Counted from the stretch's first letter, positions 25,950 through 34,826 are shown. The stretch is 64,000 bases of DNA from CBDCVA01 sp965222935 [NCBI: Candidatus Latescibacterota bacterium] (GCA_965222935.1 CBDCVA010000002.1:1426001-1490000), one strand, 5' to 3'. Notes: generated by a model from the sequence alone, not told the origin. Translations and numbers: made by a program.

Positions 25950-26902
25950 CAGAGCGTCCTCCCCGGCGCCACGGCGTGCCCCGTGCCGAGCGAAGTCATC
26001 GCGGCCTCCGCAGCGCCCAGCACGGTGCGCGCTTCGTCGCGCGTGGGACTGCACACGGCCTCGCCGACAAGGGCTTCGGCGGCCGCGATCATCCACGGCA
26101 CGCGGGGATCGGGTTCCTCCGCATCGATGAGGAGGAGCCCATCGGCGGTCACGGCGATCTGGCCGGCTGTGCGGGTGTCCACCGACAGCACGCCCTCGGA
26201 GCCGACGAGCATCGTACTGTAGACGCGCGGGGTCCTCGCGGGAAGGCGGCCCAGCGTCAGAAGGGCGACGCCGCCACCCGTGAAACGCACCGTGATGGCC
26301 AGGTGGCGCGCATCGGCGAGGTCGGGGGTCGGCGATGTCAACGCGTGAACGGTTACGGGTACGGCCGGGTCGAAGAGCCAGCACGCCAGATCGAGCGCCT
26401 CGGCCGCGGCCGCTTCGAGCCGGTCGGGACCGCCCCGGACGTACGCCATGTGCCGCAGACACACGGGGCGGCCGATCTCACCCGCAGCCACCGCCCGATG
26501 CATCACCCGATAACGTGCGAGCGAGCGCTCCAGGCCGCCGAGCACACAAGCGATCCCGCGATTCGCGCACGCCTCCACGAGGGCAACGAGATCGGGGGCG
26601 TCGGAAAGCTGCGGCATGGCCAGGAGAAGGTGGAGACGCCCATCAAGGGTGGCCCGGGCGTCGGGGAGAATGGCCGTCCCGCACGACAGCCAGCAGAGCG
26701 CATCCAGATGTTCCCCAAAACGCTCCAGCGCCGATCCGACGGTGGGAACCGACAGGATATTCTCCACCGATAGCGCCTCGTCCTCGGGAATCACCGCGAC
26801 GGGGACCGACACGCTCGGGGATCGTTCGAACGCCTCGGCCAGGGCCGCCACCTGCCGGGAGGTTCCCACGATGCCGAAACGCAGCGCGCGTGATCGACTC
26901 AC
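25949..26902 (-). CDS. Degenerate Gfo/Idh/MocA-like protein
   Basis: A 317-residue protein with an N-terminal Rossmann-type start (RFGIVGTSRQVAALAEAF) and a C-terminal domain containing ALDLACWLFD and GSEGVLSVD, both typical of the family. At the EKP position it reads AMPQL, and no catalytic Lys is evident, so dehydrogenase activity is doubtful. A regulatory or scaffold partner for the intact enzyme translated from the overlapping gene is a reasonable inference. The MOSC gene ends 6 bp upstream. Confidence 0.7.
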   Translation of the reverse strand: MSRSRALRFGIVGTSRQVAALAEAFERSPSVSVPVAVIPEDEALSVENILSVPTVGSALERFGEHLDALCWLSCGTAILPDARATLDGRLHLLLAMPQLSDAPDLVALVEACANRGIACVLGGLERSLARYRVMHRAVAAGEIGRPVCLRHMAYVRGGPDRLEAAAAEALDLACWLFDPAVPVTVHALTSPTPDLADARHLAITVRFTGGGVALLTLGRLPARTPRVYSTMLVGSEGVLSVDTRTAGQIAVTADGLLLIDAEEPDPRVPWMIAAAEALVGEAVCSPTRDEARTVLGAAEAAMTSLGTGHAVAPGRTL

Positions 26903-26908
26903 GGTGAC

Positions 26909-27373
26909 CTAACCGCCGGAGGGTGTGGAGGCGCGCTCGTGGACGATGGGCTCCCCCGCCCGCGCGGCCCCGCCGCGAACGACGCGCGCAAGCAACCCGC
27001 ACCGCCCTATGATGGCCCTGGGCAACCGCCTGTCCACGGGGCTGAGGGTCCGGCAGGGTGTGCGCTCCTTGGCGATCTCCAGGATCACCTCGCCGCCCAG
27101 GTGGAGCCGGTCGCCCGGCCTGACCTGCGCCATCTCGAGCCCTTCGGTGGTGACGTTCTCGCCCAGGATGCCCGGTCCGACCTCCATCGCATCGGCCTTG
27201 AGCGCTTCCAGCACCTCCAGCTCCAGAAGGCTCACCTGTCGGTCGCCGTTGCCGAAGTGGACATCGCCCACGACACCGCTCCCCGCGATGAATTCGGCCG
27301 AGGGCGCAGGCAGCTTGGGGATGCCGCTCCTAGCGCTGATGGAGATCGCGATGATGCGCGCCATTGGGATCAC
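26909..27373 (-). CDS. MOSC-domain protein
   Basis: A 154-residue stand-alone MOSC domain (molybdenum cofactor sulfurase C-terminal type). It has the VVGDVHFG segment and the sequence QVSLLELEVLEAL, then GILGENVTTEGL, then the conserved Cys in KERTPCRTL. MOSC proteins bind or deliver Mo cofactor or reduce N-hydroxylated compounds. Its place at the head of a sugar-acid cluster suggests nothing specific; a Mo enzyme partner is not encoded nearby, and the formate dehydrogenase lies over 20 kb away. Confidence 0.85.
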   Translation of the reverse strand: MIPMARIIAISISARSGIPKLPAPSAEFIAGSGVVGDVHFGNGDRQVSLLELEVLEALKADAMEVGPGILGENVTTEGLEMAQVRPGDRLHLGGEVILEIAKERTPCRTLSPVDRRLPRAIIGRCGLLARVVRGGAARAGEPIVHERASTPSGG

Positions 27374-27403
27374 CTCGTCTCGGGGCCCGTCGGGTCCCCG
27401 CCT

Positions 27404-29593
27404 CTATTGGGAGGGCAGAAGCCCCTCAAGCTCCTCGACGCTCGTGGTCGGGAGATTGCAGGTGTAGTTGACGCAGACGTAAGCGGTCGGACGACCGTCG
27501 ATCACCTTCTGGTAGCGCAGGAACGGTACCAGGTCGAGTATGGCATCGGCCTCATCGCCGACGGGATGGAGCGCCACGACCTTGTTGGGCAGGAAGGGAC
27601 GGCGAACGGCGCGAACCATCTTCAGAGTGCCCTCCGCCCCCGGATCGCCCGCGATGACGATTTCATTGCCCGGCCCGACCGCGAAATCCAGAGCGATGAG
27701 CATCTGCGGATAGCCCGTCGGGAACCTGGCGACCTGCCCTCCGAAGGCGGCCATCAGCGCCCTCCCGCGCTCCTTGAGGCTCTCGTCCATCGTCAGTTGC
27801 CCCAACCGGAGCAGGTTCAGCGCGGCCACCGAGTTCCCCGACGGGACGGCCCCGTCGTAGATTTCCTTCTGCCGCACCACGAGGGGTTCGCCGTCGTCGC
27901 TGGTGAAGAAGAGGCCGCCGCCGCCCTCGTCCCAGAACAGCTCCAGCATGGTCGCGTTCAACCGCAGCGCCTCGCGCAGATAGCGCGGCTCGAAGTTCGT
28001 TTCGTAGAGATCGATCAGGCCCATGACGAGGAAGGCATAGTCGTCCACGTAACCGCGCAATCCCGCCTCCCCCTCGCGGTAGCGGCGCAAAAGCCGCCCA
28101 TCCCGTCCAAGGGTCTTCAGGACGAAATCTGCCGCCCGCTCGGCGGCAGCCCCGTAACGCGGTTCGTCCAGAACCTGCGCCCCGAAGGATAGCGCGGAAA
28201 TCATCAGTCCGTTCCAGGCGGTGAGAACCTTGTCGTCCTTGAAGGGATGCACGCGCTTCTCTCTCGCGGCAAAGAGCGCGCGGCGCCCCTCGTCCAGGAA
28301 CCCGGCAAGCGCCTCGGCATCGGCCCCGGTCCGTTCGGCGAAGGCCTTTAGAGGCGACTCGATGTGGAGGATGTTCTTTCCTCCCTCGAAATTGCCCGCC
28401 TCCGTCACCCCGTAGAACGCGCAGAAGCGGTCGCCCGCCGCATCACCGAGAACGGCCTTGACCTCCTCCGGCGTCCAGACGTAGAACAGCCCCTCCTCGC
28501 CTTCGCTGTCGGCGTCCTCGGCCGAGTAGATCCCCCCCTCGGGCGAGGTCATATCGCGCAGGACGTAGTCGAAGATCTCGCGCGCGGTCCGGGCATAGTC
28601 CGCATCCCCGGTGGCCTGGTACGCCTCGAGGTAGGTGCGCGCGAGAATGGCCTGGTCGTAGAGCATTTTCTCGAAGTGGGGCACCAACCACTCCGCATCC
28701 ACGGAATAGCGGTGGAACCCGCCGCCCACATGGTCGTACATGCCGCCGCGCGCCATGTGATCCAGGGTGTTCGTCACCATCGAGAGCGCCTCGGGATCTC
28801 CGCTGCGGCGCCAGTAGCGCAACAGCGAGGAGAGGGTGTGGCTGCGCGGGAATTTGGGGGCCTTCCCGAAGCCGCCGTAGGTCGAATCGTAGGTGGATCG
28901 GTAGGTCTCGAAAGCCCCTCGCAACAGGCCTTCGTCGAGGTCCTGCCCATCGCTTGGGGCGGATGCCGTCCGGAGGGAACCGATGAGCCGCTCCGCCGCG
29001 TTCTCGACCTTATCCCGGCGCCCCTCCCACAGGCCGACGATGCTATTGAGGACCCGCTTGAAGCCGGGCCGTCCGAACCGGTCCTCGGGCGGAAAGTAGG
29101 TGCCTCCGAAGAAGGGCCTGCGGTCGGGGGTCATGAAGACGCTCAGGGGCCAGCCGCCCTGCCCCGTCAACGCCTGGACGGCGCTCATGTAGATGTTGTC
29201 GACGTCCGGCCGCTCCTCCCGATCCACCTTGATGGCCACGAAATGCTGGTTGAGGATGCGGGCCACCTCGGCGTCATCGAACGATTCCCGCTCCATCACG
29301 TGGCACCAGTGGCAGGTGGAGTAGCCGATCGAGACGAAGACGGGCTTGTCCTCTCGCGCCGCCTTCTCGAAGGCCTCGTCTCCCCAGGCGTACCAGTCCA
29401 CCGGGTTGTAAGCGTGCTGAAGCAGATAGGGGCTCTTCTCGCCTATCAACCGGTTGGGCTTGTGCTCACCGGAAGCGCCCGCGCCGCCACCTGCCCCCGG
29501 GCTTTCCTCCGCACATCCGAACATGATGGCCGCGCTAAAGAACGCGATGGTAGCCGCGCTCCTCCCTCGGCCTGGCCCCCGGCTTCGATCCAT
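27404..29593 (-). CDS. DUF255/YyaL-type thioredoxin-fold and glycan-hydrolase-like lipoprotein
   Basis: A protein of about 729 residues related to human SPATA20 and bacterial YyaL. The N-terminus [10 protein letters not shown] leads to a hydrophobic stretch ending IMFGC, a plausible lipobox that would anchor the protein to the membrane. The signature [18 protein letters not shown] follows. Next come the thioredoxin-like motif STCHWCHVM and [13 protein letters not shown], and then a long (alpha/alpha)6-barrel region similar to N-acylglucosamine epimerases, with conserved FPRSHTL and [10 protein letters not shown]. The biochemical function of the family is not established. The start at 29593 is chosen because it gives the lipobox. 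Confidence 0.85.
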   Translation of the reverse strand: MDRSRGPGRGRSAATIAFFSAAIMFGCAEESPGAGGGAGASGEHKPNRLIGEKSPYLLQHAYNPVDWYAWGDEAFEKAAREDKPVFVSIGYSTCHWCHVMERESFDDAEVARILNQHFVAIKVDREERPDVDNIYMSAVQALTGQGGWPLSVFMTPDRRPFFGGTYFPPEDRFGRPGFKRVLNSIVGLWEGRRDKVENAAERLIGSLRTASAPSDGQDLDEGLLRGAFETYRSTYDSTYGGFGKAPKFPRSHTLSSLLRYWRRSGDPEALSMVTNTLDHMARGGMYDHVGGGFHRYSVDAEWLVPHFEKMLYDQAILARTYLEAYQATGDADYARTAREIFDYVLRDMTSPEGGIYSAEDADSEGEEGLFYVWTPEEVKAVLGDAAGDRFCAFYGVTEAGNFEGGKNILHIESPLKAFAERTGADAEALAGFLDEGRRALFAAREKRVHPFKDDKVLTAWNGLMISALSFGAQVLDEPRYGAAAERAADFVLKTLGRDGRLLRRYREGEAGLRGYVDDYAFLVMGLIDLYETNFEPRYLREALRLNATMLELFWDEGGGGLFFTSDDGEPLVVRQKEIYDGAVPSGNSVAALNLLRLGQLTMDESLKERGRALMAAFGGQVARFPTGYPQMLIALDFAVGPGNEIVIAGDPGAEGTLKMVRAVRRPFLPNKVVALHPVGDEADAILDLVPFLRYQKVIDGRPTAYVCVNYTCNLPTTSVEELEGLLPSQ

Positions 29594-29699
29594 GAGGCAT
29601 TTCCGCGCCCCCCAGCTTCCTGCGTTCAAGACGCCGCACCTTTGCTCTCACTCACCCCGCATCCAGTTCTCATTATACGCCCAGGGAAGAGCGCGTCAA

Positions 29700-29870
29700 A
29701 AGAGAAACCCCACCCCCGACCCCTCCCCGCATGCAGGGAGGGGAGAAGGGCAAGGGCAACCAAGAACGTGCGGGGGAAACCACGCGTGTGGGGAGGGGCG
29801 AAGATCGAGGGACGAAGCCATGCTCCTCAAGACCCCCTCGCACGGCAGGGAGGGGAGCAGTGCCATAGCG
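29700..29870. repeat. Composite palindromic repeat block
   Basis: It contains AAACCCCACCCCCGACCC, then the hairpin CCCCTCCCCGCATGC..GGGAGGGG. A stretch of about 70 bp follows (GAAGGGCAAGGGCAACCAAG and onward) that is almost identical to 30835-30925. Then a segment inverted relative to 16241-16285, and a final hairpin half near 29845. It occupies nearly all of the interval between the DUF255 gene and the DapA-family gene. Confidence 0.85.
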
Positions 29871-29887
29871 GCCGCCATCGGGCGGGG

Positions 29888-30781
29888 TCAAAACCCTAGC
29901 TGCCCGGCGATGCGCGCCATCTCGGCCAAGTGCTCACGATCCATCTCCCCGCCCTCGGGCGCACGCAGCCGGGCCGAGCGGATCAGGCCCCGGCGCACCA
30001 GCATCTCCTTGCTGACACGCATGTAGCTCTGTTCGGAGAACGCGATCCACGGCAGCAGCCGGTTGTAGGCCTCGCGCGCGCCGGAGCGGTCGCCCGACGC
30101 GAACTTCTCGTAGACGGCGACGTGCAGTTCGATCGTATCGCACACGGGCATGAAGCCGCTCACGCCCCGGCCAAGCAGCTCGACCATGTGCAGGTCGCCC
30201 ATTCCCGCGAAGACGGTCATCTCCCCGCCCGCGAGCTCCAACAGCTTCGTGATCTTGGCGCCCGGCGGCGCCTCCTCCGCCTTCACGTACTGGACGAGGG
30301 GGACGGTCCGCCCCAACTCCGCCAGGGTCTCGGCCGAGATCGCCCCGACTCCCATTCCCGGCGAATCCTGGATCATGATGGGGATCCCGACCGCCCCGGC
30401 GATGGCCTCGATGTACGCCCTCGATTCCGCTTCGGTCGTCGGCCGAACGTAAGGCAGGACGACCATCAACCCATCGGCGCCCTGATCCTGGGCTTTCCGG
30501 CTGCGCTCGACCGCGATGGGGATGCTGGGTCCGCCCGTGCCGATCAGGACGGGGACGCGCCCGTCGGTGCGCCGGACGACAACCTCCGTCAACCGCACCC
30601 GCTCCGTCTCGGTCAACTTGAAGAACTCGCTGGCGAAGCCGAACTCCACCAAGCCGCGCACGCCCGACTCAAGGCAATGTTCGATCACCCGCTCCAGGCT
30701 CGGCACATCGAGCGAGGCGTCGTCCCTGAACGGCGTCGGCAGGATCGGGAAGAGCCCCCGCCAGCGCTCATTTTTATCCAC
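29888..30781 (-). CDS. DapA-family (DHDPS/N-acetylneuraminate lyase superfamily) aldolase or dehydratase
   Basis: A 297-residue class I aldolase-type (beta/alpha)8 barrel. It starts FPILPTPF and has the GTGGPS phosphate/pyruvate-carboxyl loop in place of the usual GTG/GTS motif. The Schiff-base Lys is in QYVKAEE. The Tyr of the usual YNVP motif is replaced: the segment reads IMIQDSPG. Loss of this proton-relay Tyr argues against true dihydrodipicolinate synthase. It fits a catabolic 2-keto-3-deoxy-sugar-acid aldolase or dehydratase of the neighbouring enolase-superfamily pathway. No operon partner lies upstream. Confidence 0.82.
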   Translation of the reverse strand: MDKNERWRGLFPILPTPFRDDASLDVPSLERVIEHCLESGVRGLVEFGFASEFFKLTETERVRLTEVVVRRTDGRVPVLIGTGGPSIPIAVERSRKAQDQGADGLMVVLPYVRPTTEAESRAYIEAIAGAVGIPIMIQDSPGMGVGAISAETLAELGRTVPLVQYVKAEEAPPGAKITKLLELAGGEMTVFAGMGDLHMVELLGRGVSGFMPVCDTIELHVAVYEKFASGDRSGAREAYNRLLPWIAFSEQSYMRVSKEMLVRRGLIRSARLRAPEGGEMDREHLAEMARIAGQLGF

Positions 30782-30805
30782 CGCTACCCCCTTCGTTCAA
30801 GGTTA

Positions 30806-31104
30806 GAGAAACCCCACCCCCGGCCCTGGAGAAGAACCCCACCCCCGACCCCTCCCCGCATGCAGGGAGGGGAGAAGGGCAAGGGCAACCAAGAACGTGC
30901 AGGGAAGCCACGCGTGGGGGGAGGGGAGCAAGACCCGACACCATGCCAGCCATAAGCAAGGAGGGGCAATTCCCCACCGGAGTTTCCGAACCCGCTCACG
31001 TCAGCCATCGTGGCGCGTAAGATACGCTCTCCGGCGCCCCAAATCAGTGCCAGACTCTCGACACCTTACCCCACCCCCAACCCCTCCCCGTATGCAGGGA
31101 GGGG
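30806..31104. repeat. Long composite palindromic repeat block
   Basis: It consists of several joined modules. Two starts of the AACCCCACCCCCG type lie near 30809 and 30837. The hairpin at 30850-30875 is followed by the 70-bp module shared with 29735-29800. A short module ending AAGACCCGACAC is shared with 32058-32072. 30978-31028 is inverted relative to 16110-16163, and a last hairpin lies at 31080-31104. Apart from a degenerate unit at 31205-31235, the remaining 150 bp before the SDR gene hold nothing recognisable. Confidence 0.85.
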
Positions 31105-31261
31105 CGCCTTCGACCGCTTCCAGTCCTTGCCGACCGCGTGCCGCCGGTGCTATCTTCGGCCGGGAAGTTAGAGAGGTCAGCGCAGGGGCGGTGTGCTTCA
31201 CCCTGAACGCCTCCCCGCACGCAGAACGGGGCGAAGGGGTGGCGTGACTGGAGGACCCGAG

Positions 31262-31975
31262 ATGGTGCTCGAAGGTCAGAAATCGCTCGTTACCGGAGCG
31301 GGACGGGGAATCGGCCGCGCCATCGCTCTGACGTTGGCCCGCGAGGGCGCCGATGTCGCCTTGGCCGCGCGGACCCGGAGCCAGCTCGAAGCCGTCGCGG
31401 GGGAGGTCCGCGCGCTGGGCCGCGACGCCCTGGTGCTGCCCACCGATGTGGGTGACGAGGCCCAGGCCACGGCCTGCGTCCGCGCGACCGAAGAGGCCTT
31501 CGGCCACATCGATGTCCTCGTCAACAACGCCGCGACCTTCGGCGGGGGAGCCGTCCACCAGCTCGATCCCGCGACGTGGGACCGCGTCATCGCCACCAAT
31601 CTGCGCGGGCCGTTCCTGATGAGCCGAGCGGCGCTAGGGGGCATGATCCGCCGAGAGCGCGGCACCCTCATCATGATCAACTCCACATCCGGAAAACGAG
31701 CCGACCCCGGCGGCTCCGCCTACTGCGCCTCGAAGTTCGGTCTTACCGGCTTGGCGGGATCCCTGTTCGCCGAGGTGCGGCGCCACAACATCCGCGTGGT
31801 CGTCATCTACCCCAGCGCGGTGGACACGCGCCCCCTGGCTCCCGACGACATGCGGGAAGGCGGCCCCGGCGTCCGGATGCGCGCCGAGGACGTGGCGGAG
31901 ACGGTGCTCACCGCCTGCACCCTGCCGCAGCGCGCCCTCGTCCGCGAGATCGAGCTTTGGGGCACCAACCCCTGA
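31262..31975 (+). CDS. Short-chain dehydrogenase/reductase
   Basis: A 237-residue classical SDR. The cofactor motif is TGAGRGIG and the structural motif NNAA. The active site is Ser in STSGK plus Tyr and Lys in YCASK. LAARTRS after the second strand favours NADP(H). The end lacks the usual VDGG motif and reads LVREIELWGTNP, a pattern seen in FabG-like 3-oxoacyl reductases acting alone. The open frame extends upstream into a degenerate palindromic repeat; the ATG at 31262, after GGAGGACCCGAG, is the likely start. Confidence 0.87.
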   Translation: MVLEGQKSLVTGAGRGIGRAIALTLAREGADVALAARTRSQLEAVAGEVRALGRDALVLPTDVGDEAQATACVRATEEAFGHIDVLVNNAATFGGGAVHQLDPATWDRVIATNLRGPFLMSRAALGGMIRRERGTLIMINSTSGKRADPGGSAYCASKFGLTGLAGSLFAEVRRHNIRVVVIYPSAVDTRPLAPDDMREGGPGVRMRAEDVAETVLTACTLPQRALVREIELWGTNP

Positions 31976-32018
31976 TGGGGCCTCACGCCCACAGCGTTCG
32001 ACGACGCGGCTCGGAATT

Positions 32019-32058
32019 GAACCCCACCCCCGACCCCTCCCCGCAAGCAGGGAGGGGA
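32019..32058. repeat. Palindromic repeat unit
   Basis: AACCCCACCCCCGACCC, then the hairpin CCCCTCCCCGCAAGC..GGGAGGGG, followed by AGTAAGACCCGACAC, the same tail as in the block at 30806-31104. It lies between the SDR and methyltransferase genes. Confidence 0.85.
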
Positions 32059-32159
32059 GTAAGACCCGACACTTGCGGCCCCGTGCCGAGAGACGTTACT
32101 TCGGAGATCGAAATTCGAGACACCTATGGCTGAAGGAGCCGAGTGAGGCTGATACCACC

Positions 32160-32786
32160 GTGGACCGTTCCCGTGCCGCACATGCCAGTACGTTCTACTC
32201 CCGCTGGGCGCCGACTTTCGACACGAGCCGGCTCACGCGCTACCTGAACAGCCGCTTTCCGCGCTTCGTCGAGTTCTGCGATGTGCGGACCGGTCAGCGC
32301 GTCCTCGATGTCGGCTGCGGCACCGGGGAGCTTCTGAACTGCCTGGCCCGCGCAACGCCCGGACTCGAGCTCGCCGGCCTCGACATCGCATCCGGCATGC
32401 TCGACATCGCGCGCGAGCGCCTGCCCGCCGCCGACCTGCGGGAGGGGAGCCTGACCGACCCTTTTCCCTGGCCCGACGGGAGCTTCGACCGCGTCGTCAG
32501 CACTTACTGCTTCCACCACGCCGAGGACCCCAGCGGCACCGCTTGCGAGATAGCTCGCGTGCTGGCTCGGGGCGGTCGGCTCACCATTCTGGATCTCTCC
32601 TACCCGCCGGGGATCAACGCAGTCTTCAACCTGGCCTATCCGCCGCTGCTCGCCTTCCGCGAGGGGCACGGGGCTTTCCTGCGTCCCGAAGCCATGCGCC
32701 GCGCCCTCGAAGCGGCCGGACTCGATGTCCAGAGCGTCGAGAAGTGGTCGTGGCTGTTCGTCGCCGCAGCCGCCACTCGCCTCTAA
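32160..32786 (+). CDS. Class I SAM-dependent methyltransferase (UbiE/COQ5-like)
   Basis: A protein of about 208 residues with the SAM-binding motif VLDVGCGTGELL (motif I), the acidic residue in LAGLDIASGML (motif II) and FDRVVSTYCFHH (post-motif II), then LARGGRLTILDL. The C-terminal part, with FREGHGAF, resembles ubiquinone/menaquinone-type or small-molecule O/C-methyltransferases. The substrate is unknown. The start is uncertain: GTG 32160 has GAGTGAGG upstream, and an in-frame TTG at 32073 abuts the repeat. Confidence 0.82.
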   Translation: MDRSRAAHASTFYSRWAPTFDTSRLTRYLNSRFPRFVEFCDVRTGQRVLDVGCGTGELLNCLARATPGLELAGLDIASGMLDIARERLPAADLREGSLTDPFPWPDGSFDRVVSTYCFHHAEDPSGTACEIARVLARGGRLTILDLSYPPGINAVFNLAYPPLLAFREGHGAFLRPEAMRRALEAAGLDVQSVEKWSWLFVAAAATRL

Positions 32787-32827
32787 GCGCCTTCGCGCCG
32801 TTTGACGGGGGGAACGAGTGGAACCGT

Positions 32828-33133
32828 TTATGAGGAAGGCAGTGGCTTGCCCGGGGTACGCTGCAGCGGGCGGCTAGCCTTGCCGGGTGCGGGCGCTCCG
32901 CGAAGAAGCCCTTCGGCACTCAGGTCTTCGTCCATGTCGGGCCAGTGAATGCCGAACCCTCCACCGGCGATGCGCCAGTTCCGCCGCTGCTCTGGTGTGG
33001 CCGCCAGAAGGCGTGGATACCAGACAAGGGGCACGGAAAGGGTCCGTCCATCCGCGAGGTCCACGACCCATGTCTCTTCGGTGAACCGGACGGTCTTGAC
33101 CCGTTCACCTGATTCAGGTTCGGAAGGTTTCAT
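32828..33133 (-). CDS. DUF2442-domain protein
   Basis: A 101-residue protein. The family core is VKTVRFTEETWVVDLADGRTLSVPL, then WYPRLLAATPEQRRNW, then GGGFGIHWPDMDEDLSAEGLL, which is the DUF2442 pattern. DUF2442 genes usually sit directly behind DUF4160 genes, and the pair behaves like a small mobile toxin-antitoxin-like module in many genomes; the biochemical role is unproven. Its ATG lies inside the 3' end of the DUF4160 reading frame, as expected for the pair. That upstream partner carries a stop codon (see 33114-33350). Confidence 0.85.
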   Translation of the reverse strand: MKPSEPESGERVKTVRFTEETWVVDLADGRTLSVPLVWYPRLLAATPEQRRNWRIAGGGFGIHWPDMDEDLSAEGLLRGAPAPGKASRPLQRTPGKPLPSS

Positions 33134-33350
33134 TCCAAGCTTCGAGCAGTTCTGCCTGATGCTCGATCATGAGTCTCTGAATTCTTCGAAGCTCCACGGC
33201 ACTGAAACCAAGGTTTCGCGCCAGTGCTACCGGCGACAACTAAAACCTGGCAGAATCGTCGTCGCGGTCAACGTGCACATGTGACGGTTCGTTCGGTTCG
33301 TGGCTATGGAAGTACAGCCGGTAGGGGCCGCTTCTGAGAACGGTCGGCAT
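33114..33350 (-). pseudogene. DUF4160 gene interrupted by an in-frame amber codon
   Basis: From ATG 33350 the frame reads MPTVLRSGPYRLYFHSHEPN, then the SHVHVDRDDDSARF motif, then TAG at 33242-33240, and resumes LSPVALARNLGFSA, then ELRRIQRLMIEHQ, then ELLEAWNE, with a natural TGA at 33116. In this family ARF is followed by Trp (ARFWLxPV), so TGG to TAG is a single-base nonsense change. The downstream half has kept its full sequence, so the lesion is recent. It partners with the DUF2442 gene, whose start overlaps its end. Confidence 0.85.
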
Positions 33351-33564
33351 CGCAAAATGCCGCGCCACATTTCACGTCTCTGCAAACGGCATCCCCGATC
33401 GTATTGGAGTCGACCTCTCGTGGCCAGCTAATCTGCGTGTATAGGGTTCCATATGAGAGTTCACCCGGGCAGTCTCTGCAGTATAAGGCGTCTCACGCCG
33501 ATGCACCAAGTCCGTTGATCCGCCCGCATCAACCACTCCACCGCTCATGTTGACGCAGGGACAT

Positions 33565-33588
33565 GGGGCAACCACGAGGGTTGCCCCT
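33565..33588. repeat. Short interspersed hairpin (GGGGCAACC..GGTTGCCCC)
   Basis: A 9-bp perfect stem with the loop ACGAGG-type centre, flanked by GACATGG and CTACATT. It is a different family from the C/G-run hairpins. The surrounding 33351-33870 holds no convincing gene, only short unrelated frames. Confidence 0.7.
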
Positions 33589-33870
33589 ACATTGGGGGAT
33601 GTGGTTGGGGCGTTCAACTCGGGTCCCCGCGCGACGGGCGCGACCCTGTGGACCGCGAGACGCCTGGGCACGCCGACCGCCCTCGGACGTGAACCGGGAG
33701 AGCACGACGAGCTCCGATGCAGCGTTGCGGGTTGGATATGCCGACGGCGTTCGCTTTCTTAATCCGTGATTGCGGGACACATCTCAGGGAATGTAGGATG
33801 AAACCGCCGGCAAAGCTGCTCATAGCCTCGCGGCCCGGAACGAGCCGACCCCGCTTGTGCGTCTCATTTT

Positions 33871-33909
33871 ACCCCAACCCCAACCCCTCCCCGCATGCAG
33901 GGAGGGGCG
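33871..33909. repeat. Palindromic repeat unit before the PhyH gene
   Basis: TACCCCAACCCCAACCC, then the hairpin CCCCTCCCCGCATGC..GGGAGGGG, ending 56 bp before the start codon of the PhyH gene at 33965. Confidence 0.85.
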
Positions 33910-33964
33910 TCCTTCGGCTGGCGTCAGGACACGGCCTAGAAGGTCATGAGGAGGCAGCACGTGG

Positions 33965-34768
33965 ATGAGGCCACAGGCACTCCCGCTCGTTGCGCACAGG
34001 GACCTCGAAGGTCGGGTGAGAGCCCTGGAAGAGGACGGCTATGCCTACCTGCCCGGCGTTCTGAGCGCCGAGGAGGTCGCCGAGATGAGGTCGCGCATGG
34101 ATAGGCTCGAGGCCATCGAGGCGAGCTACGACCGGCACGATACGCCCGAGACGAGAGGATTCTCCAACAGGCACATCCTAAGCGTGTTCAACCGAGATAT
34201 CCTGTTCCTGCCTATGCTCGACAGGCCAGAGGTGATCGAGGTGGAGGAGGCGGTTCACGGGAGCGATTGCCACGTCATCGGGATGACGGCGTGGCTGACG
34301 GGGCCGGGGCGCCCCGATCAAGAGCTACACGTCGATTGGCTGCCGATCAGCCTGCCCGAAGACGTCATCGCCGATCCGCGCGTGAAGATGCCCATTTTCA
34401 TCACGACAGCCCACTACTACCTTGACGACATGACCCAGGCGCTGGGACCGACGCAGTTCGTCCCCGGCAGTCACCGTTCCGGGCGGAGGCCCGACGGAGA
34501 GACGCGCTGGAAGGGAGTCGAACCGCAGAGCATCCTGTGCGGTGCGGGCGACCTCGTCATCTTTCGGAGCGAGGTCTGGCACCGCGGAACGGCGAACACG
34601 AGCGACCGGACCCGCTACCTGCTTCAGGTGCATTACGCCAAGCGGATGATCACCCAGAAGTTCCCGCCGTACCTGAACAGGTTCCAGTTCGACGAGACCA
34701 TCCTTGCCCAGGCCACGCCCAGACAGCGGCGGCTCCTGGGTGATCATGAGCGCTCCAACTACGACTGA
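33965..34768 (+). CDS. Phytanoyl-CoA dioxygenase (PhyH)-family oxygenase
   Basis: A 267-residue Fe(II)/2-oxoglutarate-dependent hydroxylase. The iron ligands are His and Asp in ELHVDWLP and the distal His in EVWHRGTAN; the 2-oxoglutarate-binding Arg follows in RTRYLLQ. The N-terminus DGYAYLPGVLSAEEV is the family opening. AGGAGG lies about 10 nt before the ATG. The substrate is unknown; such genes are heavily expanded in Poribacteria- and Latescibacteria-like genomes. It is followed by a quinone oxidoreductase gene in the same direction. Confidence 0.87.
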   Translation: MRPQALPLVAHRDLEGRVRALEEDGYAYLPGVLSAEEVAEMRSRMDRLEAIEASYDRHDTPETRGFSNRHILSVFNRDILFLPMLDRPEVIEVEEAVHGSDCHVIGMTAWLTGPGRPDQELHVDWLPISLPEDVIADPRVKMPIFITTAHYYLDDMTQALGPTQFVPGSHRSGRRPDGETRWKGVEPQSILCGAGDLVIFRSEVWHRGTANTSDRTRYLLQVHYAKRMITQKFPPYLNRFQFDETILAQATPRQRRLLGDHERSNYD

Positions 34769-34826
34769 GACGGCGCCTTCGACTCTGCAAGTTCTCCCTG
34801 GGACGGCACACTAGAAAGGCGGGACC

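Noticed and set aside
29700-31104. An insertion sequence or group II intron behind the composite repeats
   Set aside because: No transposase, reverse transcriptase or target-site duplication could be identified; the modules are non-coding.
33240-33242. Reading the TAG in the DUF4160 gene as pyrrolysine or general amber suppression
   Set aside because: No pyl genes are here, other genes in the window end in TAG normally, and the family residue is Trp, one base away.
33372-33960. Several frames of 60-99 codons upstream of the PhyH gene
   Set aside because: They overlap one another on both strands, run through repeat units, lack ribosome-binding sites and resemble no family.
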